From Zoogloea sp041908905 (GTDB lineage: Bacteria; Pseudomonadota; Gammaproteobacteria; Burkholderiales; Rhodocyclaceae): a DNA stretch of 32,827 nucleotides. Positions 1-7,470 of the stretch are shown in pieces; position 1 is the stretch's first letter; each line of letters begins with the position of its first letter. Under the pieces are notes generated by a model. It searched no databases, was not told where the DNA came from, and saw nothing but the letters and a program-made list of their open reading frames with translations. Made by a program: the position numbers and the translations under genes. The stretch covers positions 1 through 32,827 of the forward strand of contig NZ_JAYREK010000042.1 of NCBI RefSeq assembly GCF_041908905.1, in the 5' to 3' direction.

Positions 1-270
1 CAGACGGTGCTCGACGCCGTCTCACGCAACCACTGCCGCATTCAGCCTGAGCGAAGTTATCCCAGGCCACGACGCGTCAAGCCGCACCAGCATTTGGCAT
101 ATAAGGGGGCTTAAGTTGGGAGCATTGCCCCCCGTGGGGGTGTCTCAGGCCTGGTTCTCCGGCTACCTTCTCCCGTCGATTGTTGTTCGAGCGTCCTGCG
201 TTTGCAGTCTGGCCCGCGTGAATTGGCGCGGGGCAGGCTGGCCCACTGCCCGCGCGTGCAACCGCCTGCT
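1..270. other. Non-coding stretch, no gene recognised
   Basis: No coding frame here looks like a real protein, and I recognise no RNA family. What is visible is structure. GGGGGC near 106-111 can pair with GCCCCC near 126-131, and the same C run can instead pair with GGGGG near 135-139. A second stem pairs about 225-235 with 245-254 (GCGCGGGGCAG with CTGCCCGCGC, one bulge). Neither is followed by a T tract, so they are poor intrinsic terminators. They lie downstream of the rhodanese gene on its strand and could form the end of that transcript. An unannotated small RNA cannot be excluded. Confidence 0.4.
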
Positions 271-651
271 TCAGTCGAAGCTCGGCAGGCTCGGCTTGGC
301 GACCGGCTTGCCTGCGCTGGCCCAGGCGTCGAAGCCGCCGGCGATCGACTTGACGTGCAGGTAGCCCATCTCGTGCAGGGCGCAGGCGGCGAGGGCCGCG
401 CGGCCGCCGGTCTTGCAATACACCACCAGCTTCAGGTCGCGGGCGCTAAGCTGCGGGTCGCCGCTGAGCTTGAACTCGAGCAGGCCGCGGGAGATATGCA
501 GGGCGCCGGGCAGATGGCCGGCGGCAAATTCGTCGGCCTCGCGCACGTCGATCAGAACGTCCGCGTCGCGGATCGCTTCGTCGGCGTCGGTCAGTGCGAC
601 TTCCTGGGTGCGGGTCTTGGCGGCCATGACCAGATCGTGGGCGGTTTTCAT
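271..651 (-). CDS. Rhodanese-like domain protein
   Basis: A 126-residue single-domain rhodanese, probably a cytoplasmic sulfurtransferase that moves sulfane sulfur through a cysteine persulfide. The family signature VLIDVREADEFAAGHLPGA lies near residues 34-52. The active-site loop is VVYCKTGGRAA, whose Cys (about residue 80) starts a C-K-T-G-G-R loop typical of active rhodaneses. The C-terminal part GGFDAWASAGKPV matches the usual end of the fold. I chose the ATG at 651 because it begins MKTAHDLV directly before the domain and has an AGGTG-like ribosome site. An upstream in-frame ATG at 735 would add an arginine-rich, non-conserved leader. The gene is monocistronic and divergent from the hydrolase; its in vivo sulfur acceptor cannot be told from sequence. 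Confidence 0.9.
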   Translation of the reverse strand: MKTAHDLVMAAKTRTQEVALTDADEAIRDADVLIDVREADEFAAGHLPGALHISRGLLEFKLSGDPQLSARDLKLVVYCKTGGRAALAACALHEMGYLHVKSIAGGFDAWASAGKPVAKPSLPSFD

Positions 652-764
652 CGTGGTTTCACCTTCTGTGCGTTGTTGGAGGATTGGCCGGCGGATGGCG
701 CGTCGGCCCGGTGGGGGAATGCGGAATATTAGCAAAGTCTGATTTGTTTTGGCTTTGCCCGTGG

Positions 765-792
765 CGTTGCTGCAGGATGCTTGGTTTACAAT
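765..792 (+). promoter_or_regulatory. Candidate promoter of the hydrolase gene
   Basis: TACAAT at 787-792 matches the sigma70 -10 consensus at five of six positions and lies about 60 bases before the hydrolase ATG. The -35 side is weak: GCGTTG at 765-770 with a 16-bp spacer is the best fit. On the other strand an A/T-rich patch around 724-735 could supply a -10 (TAATAT) for the divergent rhodanese gene. This call rests on the -10 match alone. Confidence 0.3.
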
Positions 793-852
793 GCTGCGCT
801 GCGGCAGGCCGATTGCGGCCTGGCCAGATCAACAGACTTTACGGAACACGCC

Positions 853-1800
853 ATGGCCCTCGACCCCCAAGCCCAAGCCTTGCTCGACATGGTGTACCGC
901 ATTGGTGCACCGCGCTTCCATGAACTCGATGTGCATCAGGCGCGCCATTCCTTCGAGAAGCTCCAGTTTGCCCTGCGCCCGGTGGCGCCGGCGGTGGCGT
1001 CGGTGACCGATGTGCCGATCCCGGGCGTGGCCGGGGCCGGGGTGCTGATGGCGCGTCTCTATCGCCCGGTTTCGGCGGGGCCGGACGACATCCTGCCCCT
1101 GGCGTTCTATTTTCACGGTGGCGGCTGGTGCGTCGGCAACATCACCAGCTACGACGTGCTGTGCCGTGAGCTGGCCAACCTCTCCGGAGCGGCGGTGCTG
1201 TCGGTGGATTACCGGCTGGCGCCGGAGCATCCGTTTCCGGCCGCGGTGCATGATGCCCGCCATGCGGTCGAGTGGGCCCTCGAGAACGCCGGCCTGCTCG
1301 GCGTCGACGCGAGCCGGTTCGCGCTGGTGGGGGATAGCGCCGGAGGCACCCTGAGTGCTGTCACGGCGCTGCAGTTGCGTGACGATAATGGCCCGCAGGC
1401 GCGGCTCCAGCTGCTGATTTACCCGTGCACCGAGATCCTCAGCCGCCGTCCGTCCCGCCAGGCCTATTCGAACGGCTATTTCCTCGACGACGAGAGCCTC
1501 GACTGGTTTTGCGAAAAATATCTGCCCAATCCCGCCGACCGCGTGGACTGGCGGGCGTCGCCGCTATTAGCCGGGCGTTTCGACGACCTGCCGCCGGCAA
1601 CCTTCATTACCGCCGGCTGCGATCCGCTGACGGACGATTGCAAGGCCTATGCCGCGGCGCTCGAGGCGGCAGGTGTGCCGGTGACGCTGCATGAGTTCGA
1701 GGGCATGGTGCATGGCTTCTTCACCCTCGGAAAGTTCTTCCGGCAGTCGGGGGAGGCGGTCGAACTGGCGGGCAGGGCGCTCGCCGCGGCGCTGGCGTGA
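853..1800 (+). CDS. Alpha/beta hydrolase, HSL (family IV) esterase/lipase
   Basis: A 315-residue carboxylester hydrolase of the hormone-sensitive-lipase family, probably cytoplasmic because no signal peptide is seen. The oxyanion-hole motif HGGGW is at residues 88-92 and the nucleophile elbow GDSAGG at 160-165, with Ser162. The acid is expected to be Asp257 in CDPLTDD and the base His287 in VHGFF, all in the usual order and spacing. The N-terminal 75 residues form the cap typical of the family. The start at 853 (MALDPQAQ) is preferred over an upstream in-frame ATG at 781 because family members begin close to this cap segment. The gene stands alone between the divergent rhodanese and the convergent cyclase. 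The natural substrate is unknown; short-chain esters are usual for this family. Confidence 0.9.
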   Translation: MALDPQAQALLDMVYRIGAPRFHELDVHQARHSFEKLQFALRPVAPAVASVTDVPIPGVAGAGVLMARLYRPVSAGPDDILPLAFYFHGGGWCVGNITSYDVLCRELANLSGAAVLSVDYRLAPEHPFPAAVHDARHAVEWALENAGLLGVDASRFALVGDSAGGTLSAVTALQLRDDNGPQARLQLLIYPCTEILSRRPSRQAYSNGYFLDDESLDWFCEKYLPNPADRVDWRASPLLAGRFDDLPPATFITAGCDPLTDDCKAYAAALEAAGVPVTLHEFEGMVHGFFTLGKFFRQSGEAVELAGRALAAALA

Positions 1801-1836
1801 GGTGTATTCAAGGGGGGCGTGGCCGTGGGCCGCGGC

Positions 1837-2730
1837 TCAGATGCAGACGAAGCTGACGACCTGGGGGCTGTTGGCGCAGCTACGCCCGAGGGCGAACTGG
1901 CCGCGGCCACGCAGCACGACCTCCTCGCGGGAGAGGAGAAACTCCCGCTCGCCTTCGATCTGGACGAAGGTGCCGTTGCTGCTGCGGTCGATGAGCACGA
2001 ACTTGTCGCCACGCAGTTCGATCTCGGCGTGGCGGCGGGACGACTGGGTGTCGCCGACTACCATGTCGGCCATCGGGTCGCGCCCGATGCGGGCGCTCGG
2101 GCGGCTGGCGTTGAGCACCAGCGATTTCGAGTCCATGTAGAGCCGCAGCTCGGGCTCGGTCTCGAGGAGGAAGTGGTCGGCCTGGACGACGGTGAGCTCA
2201 CCGACGGCTTCGCACATGACTTCGCACAGATCCACCGGCTTGGAGAGGCCACGGATGACCCTTGGGGGCAGCGGGTGAATCACCGAGCGCCATTCGGGGC
2301 CCAGCCGCCGGGCGGTTTCGGCGGAGGTGATGGCCTTGCCCGGGGAGGCGAGTTCGGCGAGCCGGGCGGCGAAGTTGACCGTTTCGCCGAACACGTCGGT
2401 GCCGCTCGCGACAACCCCCCCGAAGTGGAAGCCGATGCGCACGGCGAGCTTCTGTTCGGCGGCGGCGGGGAGCTCCTTGACGGTCTGGTGGATGGCGAGG
2501 GTGGCGTCGGCGGCGCTGTCGGCGTCGCGGAACACCGCCATCAGGCCGTCGCCGGTATGCTTGACGACCCGGCCGCGCTTGGTCTCGACGGCGATCCGCA
2601 TCGCGCGGATGCAGCGATCGACCAGCTCGAAGGCAGATGCGTCGCCCACGCGCTGATAGAGCTGAGTGCTGCCGACCAGATCGGCAAACAGTACAGCGCA
2701 TTCATTGGTGGGCTTCGTGGATTCCGACAT
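1837..2730 (-). CDS. Class III adenylate/guanylate cyclase with C-terminal FHA domain
   Basis: A 297-residue soluble signalling protein. Residues 10-175 are a class III nucleotide cyclase catalytic domain. Asp17 (FADLVGST) and Asp61 (KHTGDG) are the two metal-binding aspartates. Lys57 sits where adenylate cyclases place the adenine-selecting lysine. Asn119 and Arg123 of VNFAAR match the transition-state pair. Residues about 200-285 are a forkhead-associated domain with RIGR (214-217), SRRH (231-234) and NGT (252-254), the phosphothreonine-binding motifs. Catalysis of cAMP formation is therefore likely, with the FHA domain docking it to a phosphorylated partner, but no Ser/Thr kinase lies nearby. 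A TAGAAT -10-like box at 2758-2763 lies 28 bases upstream. It converges with the hydrolase gene, and no clear terminator separates them. Confidence 0.88.
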   Translation of the reverse strand: MSESTKPTNECAVLFADLVGSTQLYQRVGDASAFELVDRCIRAMRIAVETKRGRVVKHTGDGLMAVFRDADSAADATLAIHQTVKELPAAAEQKLAVRIGFHFGGVVASGTDVFGETVNFAARLAELASPGKAITSAETARRLGPEWRSVIHPLPPRVIRGLSKPVDLCEVMCEAVGELTVVQADHFLLETEPELRLYMDSKSLVLNASRPSARIGRDPMADMVVGDTQSSRRHAEIELRGDKFVLIDRSSNGTFVQIEGEREFLLSREEVVLRGRGQFALGRSCANSPQVVSFVCI

Positions 2731-2891
2731 CTGGTTTCGGGCTGCTCTGGAGGCATGATTCTAGCGGACTTTGTGACTTCCTCCGCAGGGTTGAAGGTAA
2801 CAAATTTTCGATTCTTTCGCGGCACCGCTTGTCGGTTGGCGTGTCAGGATGGGCGGCCCGCCGCGGGAATTTGAATTTCGTTGAACCAAAG

Positions 2892-2922
2892 TGCGTCAAG
2901 CAGTGCGACGCAGTGAGATAAT
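2892..2922 (+). promoter_or_regulatory. Candidate promoter/operator before the flavoprotein gene
   Basis: An A/T-rich GATAAT box lies at 2917-2922, 66 bases before the flavoprotein ATG. Just upstream is the inverted repeat TGCGTC (2892-2897) and GACGCA (2907-2912) with a 9-base spacer, in the position where a regulator would touch the -35 region. No good -35 hexamer is seen. Both elements are read directly; their function is inference. Confidence 0.3.
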
Positions 2923-2988
2923 AAACAATTAAAGCCACCTAGAAGCCAATAACAGCCCAAGTGGCACCCCACGTCTGGAAGGAGTTTC

Positions 2989-4233
2989 ATGAAACGAGTT
3001 GATGATTTCCGTCTGCGCTTCGGCAAGCAGGAGTATGTGCCCATTGTGATTGGCGGCATGGGGGTTGATATCTCCACTGCAGACCTGGCTCTCGAAGCGG
3101 CGCGGCTGGGCGGAATCGGTCACATCTCGGATGCGATGGTGAAGACGGTTGCCGACCGTCGTTTCAATACCAAGTTCGTCAAGGAGAAGCTGAAGCTCTA
3201 CAAGTACAACGTGGAGAACCCCGACAAGTCGGCTGTGCAGTTCGACCTGGGCCAGCTCGCCGAGGCGACCCGCCTGCACGTCGGCAAGACCATGGAGGCC
3301 AAGCGCGGCTCCGGGCTGATCTTCGTGAACTGCATGGAGAAACTGACCATGAACGCGCCGCGGGAAACCCTGCGCGTGCGCCTGGCGACCGCCCTCGACG
3401 CGGGTATTGACGGCATCACGCTGGCGGCCGGCCTGCACCTGGGCTCCTTCGCGCTGATCGAGGATCACCCGCGCTTCCGTGACGCCAAGCTCGGCATCAT
3501 CGTCTCTTCGCTGCGGGCGCTGCAGCTGTTCCTGCGCAAGAGCGCCCGCACCAACCGGCTGCCCGATTACGTCGTCGTCGAAGGCCCGCTGGCCGGTGGC
3601 CACCTGGGCTTCGGCATGGACTGGGCCAAGTACGACCTGGCGACCATCGTCGCCGAGATCCACGCCTGGCTGGTGGCCGAGAAGCTTGACATCCCGCTGA
3701 TTCCCGCCGGCGGGATCTTCACCGGCAGCGATGCGGTGTCCTTCCTCGAGAATGGGGCGGCAGCGGTGCAGGTGGCAACCCGCTTCACCGTGGCGCGCGA
3801 GTGCGGCCTGCCCGAAAAAGTCCAGCAGGAATACTTCAAGGCCAGCGAAGAGGAGATCGTGGTCAACCAGATCTCTCCCACCGGCTATCCGATGCGGATG
3901 CTCACCAGCAGCCCGGCGATCGGCTCCGGCATCCGCCCGAACTGCGAGGCCTACGGCTACCTGCTCGACGCCAACGGCAGCTGTGCCTACATCCAGTCCT
4001 ACAACCGCGAGGTGGCGGCCCATCCGGAGGCGCGGCGCGTCTCGGTGATGGACAAGACCTGCCTGTGCACCCACATGCGCAACTTCGACTGCTGGACCTG
4101 CGGGCACTACACCTACCGCCTCAAGGACACCTCCCGCAAGCTCGAGGACGGCAATTACGAGATCCTGTCGGCGGAGCACATCTTCAAGGACTACCAGTTC
4201 AGCACCGACAACAAGATCGCCCTGCCCGATTGA
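2989..4233 (+). CDS. NAD(P)H-dependent flavin oxidoreductase, nitronate monooxygenase-like
   Basis: A 414-residue TIM-barrel FMN protein of the 2-nitropropane dioxygenase/nitronate monooxygenase superfamily. The N-terminal IGGMGVDIS (21-29) is the start of the barrel. EGPLAGGHLGFG (198-209) contains the conserved His205 at the flavin, and IPAGGIFTG (238-246) plus GAAAVQVATRF (256-266) form the phosphate-binding part. The protein is longer than ordinary nitronate monooxygenases (about 320-360 residues). Its C-terminal extension carries four cysteines at 358, 360, 368 and 371 (CLC...CWTC) that could bind a metal or iron-sulfur cluster. A strong AAGGAG ribosome site precedes the ATG. The exact substrate is not identifiable, and enoyl reductase relatives such as PfaD or FabK share the fold. 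Confidence 0.85.
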   Translation: MKRVDDFRLRFGKQEYVPIVIGGMGVDISTADLALEAARLGGIGHISDAMVKTVADRRFNTKFVKEKLKLYKYNVENPDKSAVQFDLGQLAEATRLHVGKTMEAKRGSGLIFVNCMEKLTMNAPRETLRVRLATALDAGIDGITLAAGLHLGSFALIEDHPRFRDAKLGIIVSSLRALQLFLRKSARTNRLPDYVVVEGPLAGGHLGFGMDWAKYDLATIVAEIHAWLVAEKLDIPLIPAGGIFTGSDAVSFLENGAAAVQVATRFTVARECGLPEKVQQEYFKASEEEIVVNQISPTGYPMRMLTSSPAIGSGIRPNCEAYGYLLDANGSCAYIQSYNREVAAHPEARRVSVMDKTCLCTHMRNFDCWTCGHYTYRLKDTSRKLEDGNYEILSAEHIFKDYQFSTDNKIALPD

Positions 4234-4252
4234 GCGGTTAGGGGGCTCCAAC

Positions 4253-4281
4253 AAAAAACCGGCTGCGAGGCCGGTTTTTTT
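4253..4281. terminator. Bidirectional rho-independent terminator
   Basis: CCGGC (4259-4263) pairs with GCCGG (4270-4274), flanked by six A's (4253-4258) and seven T's (4275-4281). The symmetrical A and T tracts make it work in both directions. It lies between the convergent flavoprotein (ends 4233) and CitE-like gene (ends 4286), so it most likely ends both transcripts. Confidence 0.9.
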
Positions 4282-4285
4282 ATGA

Positions 4286-5278
4286 TCAGAAAAAGCGCTG
4301 CGCGGCCTCGTCGGGGACGGTCATCCCGGTGGCCCGGGCGCGCTTGAGCAGCTCCCAGTAATACCGGTAAGACGCCCGGTCGTGGAGCTTGCCGGCGTGC
4401 TGGATCGGGCCCCAGTGCTTGTCCTGGGCGGCGATCAGGATGCTGGCGGCCTCTTCGACCTCGGTGAAGTCCGGGCGCATCGCCTCGATGATCGGCACGA
4501 CCTGGTTGGGGTGGATGCTCCACATCCGCAGGTAGCCGAAATCCTTGCGGGCGCGCTCGGCGTCGCGGCGGATGTAGTCGATGTCCTTGAGCTCGGTGGT
4601 CACGTTGTGCGACGGCACCACGCCGTTGGCCAGCGCGGCCGCCGCGATGTCGCACTTGGCGCGGATCACCAGGGGGTGCTCGAACTGGCCGGGGCTGCGC
4701 ATCGCCGAGCCGGGGATTGCGCCGTGGTGGCCGCTGACGAAATCCATCAGGCCGAAATCGAGGGATTCGACCCGGTCCAGCGCGGCGATGTCCCAGGCGT
4801 CGCGGAGCGCGCCATGGGTTTCGATGAGCACGTGCACCGGGATCTCGCGCTCGACGCCGTGGCGCTCCTCGGCGCTGCGGATGCACTCGATCTGCCGGGC
4901 CGCGTCGGCGGCGCTGCGTACCTTCGGAATCGTCAGGAAGGCCAGCCGGCTGCCGGCCAGCCCGACCAGGATGTCCACGTCCTGTTCCCAGTGCGGGTGG
5001 GTGATGTCGTGGATGCGCGCGCCAACCCGGCCGAAGCGGTTGTCCTCCGACATCACGATGCCGGCGGCCATGCGGGCGTGTTCGGCCTCGGCGCCGGCGT
5101 GGGCGCCGTCCTCGCAGTCGCAGGTGATGTCGAAGACCGGGCCGAGCTCGTGCTGCACGGAGAGGGCCTTCTTCATCAGTTTTTCGCTGCCGGCGTAGTG
5201 GTCGACGGCGGGCAGGATGGGGAAGGGCTTCTCGCCCTGGAACAAGACGTGATCGGGGTGGGCTTGCGACGCTGCCAT
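4286..5278 (-). CDS. HpcH/HpaI aldolase, CitE / malyl-CoA lyase-like protein
   Basis: A 330-residue TIM-barrel enzyme of the citrate lyase beta-subunit family, which cleaves or forms acyl-CoA C-C bonds using Mg2+. Visible family elements are CDCEDG (53-58), ARIHD with Arg88, IPK (117-119), the metal-binding Glu153 in IETHG, DFGLMDF (174-180) and IHPNQ (255-259). It is clearly longer and more divergent than fermentative CitE, and no citD, citF or citC is present, so a complete citrate lyase is unlikely. A (3S)-malyl-CoA, beta-methylmalyl-CoA or citramalyl-CoA lyase-type role fits better. It lies just downstream of mdh on the same strand, but a strong terminator separates them, so it probably has its own promoter. 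Its assignment to a specific reaction is inference. Confidence 0.8.
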   Translation of the reverse strand: MAASQAHPDHVLFQGEKPFPILPAVDHYAGSEKLMKKALSVQHELGPVFDITCDCEDGAHAGAEAEHARMAAGIVMSEDNRFGRVGARIHDITHPHWEQDVDILVGLAGSRLAFLTIPKVRSAADAARQIECIRSAEERHGVEREIPVHVLIETHGALRDAWDIAALDRVESLDFGLMDFVSGHHGAIPGSAMRSPGQFEHPLVIRAKCDIAAAALANGVVPSHNVTTELKDIDYIRRDAERARKDFGYLRMWSIHPNQVVPIIEAMRPDFTEVEEAASILIAAQDKHWGPIQHAGKLHDRASYRYYWELLKRARATGMTVPDEAAQRFF

Positions 5279-5330
5279 GGTGGTGGTTGTCCTCGTGTCG
5301 GCGGGGGAGGGTGGAAAATACCCGCTCCAA

Positions 5331-5365
5331 AAACAAAACGCGAGGGCTTTCGGGCCCTCGCGTTT
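5331..5365 (-). terminator. Rho-independent terminator of mdh
   Basis: A perfect 12-bp stem is formed by AAACGCGAGGGC (5336-5347) and GCCCTCGCGTTT (5354-5365) with a 6-base loop. Read on the minus strand it ends in a TTTTGTTTTT tract (down to 5331). It begins 29 bases after the mdh stop codon and isolates mdh from the CitE-like gene. Confidence 0.92.
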
Positions 5366-5393
5366 CAGGTGATGCGTACTGCCGGTGGAGCGA

Positions 5394-6386
5394 TCAGCCC
5401 AGCAGATCCTTCACGCCGTCACGCTCTTCGAGCAGCTCGTTGAGGGTGTTGGTCATGCGGTCGCGGGAGAACTCGTCGATCTCGAGGCCCTGGACGATCT
5501 TGTACTCACCGCCTTCGGTGGTGACCGGGAAGCCGTAGATGATGCCTTCCGGGATGCCGTAGGAGCCATCGGACGGGATGCCCATGGTGACCCATTCGCC
5601 GTTGGAGCCCAGCACCCAGTCACGGATGTGGTCGATGGCGGCATTGGCGGCGGAAGCGGCGGAGGACAGGCCGCGCGCTTCGATGATGGCGGCGCCACGC
5701 TTGCCGACGGTCGGCAGGAACACGTCGCGGTTCCAGGCTTCGTCGTTGATCAGGGTCTTGACGTTGTCGCCGTTGGAAGTGACAGCGCGGTAGTCGGCGT
5801 ACATCGTGGGGGAATGGTTGCCCCAGACGACCAGGTTTTTCAGGCTGGAAACCTCACGGCCGGACTTGGCGGCCAGCTGGGACAGGGCGCGGTTGTGGTC
5901 CAGGCGCAGCATGCCGGTGAAGTTCTTGGCCTGGACGCGGCCGTACTTGACGGCGATTTCCTTGGCGATGTAGGCGTTGGTGTTGCACGGGTTGCCGACG
6001 ACCAGCACCTTGACGTCCGGATCGGCGTACTGGCCGATGGCGGCGCCCTGGACGGTGAAGATCTTGGCGTTTTCGGTCAGGAGGTCCTTGCGCTCCATGC
6101 CGGGGCCGCGCGGGCGGGCGCCGACGAGCAGGCAGACCTGGGCGTCCTTGAAGGCGACATTCGGATCGTCGGTGGCGATCATGCCGGCCAGCAGCGGGAA
6201 CGCGCAGTCTTCGAGTTCCATCATGACGCCCTTGACGGCCTTCTGGGCCTGCGGCAGGTCGAGCAGCTGGAGGATGACGGGCTGATCCTTGCCCAGCATT
6301 TCGCCGCTGGCGATGCGGAACAGGAGGCTATAACCGATCTGGCCGGCGGCGCCGGTGACTGCGACACGAACGGGGGCTTTTGCCAT
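5394..6386 (-). CDS. mdh: Malate dehydrogenase
   Basis: Cytoplasmic NAD-dependent malate dehydrogenase of 330 residues, interconverting malate and oxaloacetate in the TCA cycle. The NAD-binding loop GAAGQIG is at 12-18. The mobile substrate loop GARPRGPGMERKDLL (89-103) supplies Arg91 and Arg97. Asn131 is in VGNPCNTNA, LDHNRA is at 162-167, and the catalytic His191 is in GNHSPTMY. The length and the RPRGPGMERKDLL form match the dimeric, cytosolic-type bacterial enzyme rather than the E. coli type. The ATG at 6386 has a strong GAGGGAG ribosome site. It is transcribed away from the GntR regulator and the sdh cluster, from a recognisable promoter with a leader of about 120 bases, and it ends at a strong terminator. 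Confidence 0.97.
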   Translation of the reverse strand: MAKAPVRVAVTGAAGQIGYSLLFRIASGEMLGKDQPVILQLLDLPQAQKAVKGVMMELEDCAFPLLAGMIATDDPNVAFKDAQVCLLVGARPRGPGMERKDLLTENAKIFTVQGAAIGQYADPDVKVLVVGNPCNTNAYIAKEIAVKYGRVQAKNFTGMLRLDHNRALSQLAAKSGREVSSLKNLVVWGNHSPTMYADYRAVTSNGDNVKTLINDEAWNRDVFLPTVGKRGAAIIEARGLSSAASAANAAIDHIRDWVLGSNGEWVTMGIPSDGSYGIPEGIIYGFPVTTEGGEYKIVQGLEIDEFSRDRMTNTLNELLEERDGVKDLLG

Positions 6387-6516
6387 TGTTGAAACTCCCT
6401 CTACAAAGAAGTGTTAACGACTTGATGGTTCCGACTCGCGCCGGCTTCGCTCGGAAGACGCCGCGAAGGTGAATCGGTGCTGGCGCAATCCTGATGTCTA
6501 ATTGGTCAACGTCCGA

Positions 6517-6545
6517 ATCGTATGAGCATTTCGGCGGACTGTCAA
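6517..6545 (-). promoter_or_regulatory. Sigma70 promoter of mdh
   Basis: On the minus strand a perfect -35 TTGACA (6545-6540) is followed by an ideal 17-base spacer and the -10 TACGAT (6522-6517), which matches four of six consensus bases. Transcription would start near 6510, giving a leader of about 124 bases. The leader can form a modest stem between TTCCGA (6429-6434) and TCGGAA (6451-6456). Confidence 0.75.
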
Positions 6546-6556
6546 TTCAATGTCTT

Positions 6557-6574
6557 ATGTCTTATATAAGACAT
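6557..6574. promoter_or_regulatory. Perfect 18-bp palindrome, probable GntR-family operator
   Basis: ATGTCTTATATAAGACAT is a perfect palindrome, centred between the divergent mdh and GntR genes. An extra TGTCTTAT half-site directly abuts it on the left (6551-6558, sharing two bases). It is 47 bases upstream of the GntR start codon. Its centre is about 55 bases upstream of the predicted mdh transcription start, just outside the mdh -35 box. GntR/HutC dimers bind A/T-centred palindromes of this size, usually next to their own gene. Binding by the adjacent regulator is inference. Confidence 0.75.
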
Positions 6575-6620
6575 TGTTTTGCTGATAGACTGTCAACCAA
6601 AAGTGTGCTTCAATGCAGCC

Positions 6621-7349
6621 ATGCGATCAGATTCGCCCACATTCAGCCCGCTTTACCGTCAGATCAAGAATCTGATGCTCAACGCTTTGGAATCGGGCGA
6701 GTGGCGTCCTGGTCAGGCGATTCCGAGCGAGCAGGAACTTGCACTGCGTTTCAATGTAAGTCAAGGAACGGTGCGCAAGGCCATCGACGAAATGGCGGCC
6801 GACAATCTCCTGGTTCGCAAGCAGGGCAAGGGCACCTACGTGGCGTCCCACAACGACCCGCGCGCCCTGTTCCGTTTCCTGCGGCTCGTGCCGATCGACG
6901 GCGATCTCGCCCATCCCCAGAGTGTTCCGCTCGATTGCTGGAAAGCCAAGGCCGGCAACGAGGCGGCGCGCATGCTGGGCATCGAGCTCGGTGCGCCGGT
7001 CACCATCCTGCGCCGCTTGCTGCGTTTTTCCGGCAAGCCGGTCGTTGTTGATGAGATCTATCTGCCCGGCGAAATCTTCCAGGGCCTGACGATGGAAGTC
7101 CTGCAGGGTTCGCAGGGTTCGCTCTACAGCCTCTTCGAGTCCCGTTTTGGCGTTCGCATGATTCGCGCCGAGGAGCGCATCCGCGCGGTTGCGGCCGACA
7201 GGATGACCAGCGAAACCCTTGGTGTCACGGAAGGGGTGCCCCTCCTTTCGGTCGAGCGTGTCACTTATACGTACGGGGATCGGCCGGTGGAGTGGCGCCG
7301 CGGCCTCTATTCGACGGCCGAACATTATTATCTGAACGAATTGAATTGA
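6621..7349 (+). CDS. GntR/HutC-family transcriptional regulator
   Basis: A 242-residue regulator. Residues 10-75 form the GntR winged helix-turn-helix: LYRQIKNLML, then IPSEQELALRFNVSQGTVRKAIDEM (34-58) and the wing RKQGKGTYV (66-74). Residues about 95-235 are a UTRA ligand-binding domain of the HutC type, ending in VEWRRGLYSTAEHYY. I chose the ATG at 6621 because it starts just before the DNA-binding domain; an in-frame ATG at 6579 would add 14 residues running into the operator region. The gene is divergent from mdh and upstream of sdhCDAB in the same orientation. With the palindrome at 6557-6574 it probably represses itself and controls mdh, and perhaps the TCA genes. The effector is unknown; an organic acid or acyl-CoA would fit the context. 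Confidence 0.88.
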   Translation: MRSDSPTFSPLYRQIKNLMLNALESGEWRPGQAIPSEQELALRFNVSQGTVRKAIDEMAADNLLVRKQGKGTYVASHNDPRALFRFLRLVPIDGDLAHPQSVPLDCWKAKAGNEAARMLGIELGAPVTILRRLLRFSGKPVVVDEIYLPGEIFQGLTMEVLQGSQGSLYSLFESRFGVRMIRAEERIRAVAADRMTSETLGVTEGVPLLSVERVTYTYGDRPVEWRRGLYSTAEHYYLNELN

Positions 7350-7383
7350 TGAGTGTCTGGATTGGCGGGTAGCCCGGCCCGTC

Positions 7384-7412
7384 AGTTGTTGGTAAGGGTA
7401 TATACTTATAAT
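7384..7412 (+). promoter_or_regulatory. Candidate promoter of the sdh gene cluster
   Basis: A perfect TATAAT -10 box is at 7407-7412, in an A/T-rich patch unusual for this window and 59 bases before the sdhC ATG. The -35 is not clear: GTTGTT at 7385-7390 with a 16-bp spacer is the best candidate. No copy of the mdh/gntR palindrome is seen here. Confidence 0.5.
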
Positions 7413-7470
7413 TTTGTTCGTGTGGGAAACAAGCGGCTTTAAGGGTCGCTATTGCTTTGAGGGAAAATCT

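Noticed and set aside
1..270. Riboswitch or known small RNA on the minus strand around 100-200
   Set aside because: Some GGAGA/CCGGAGAACC segments recalled glycine-type leaders, but no core of a known class could be matched and the element lies downstream, not upstream, of the neighbouring gene.
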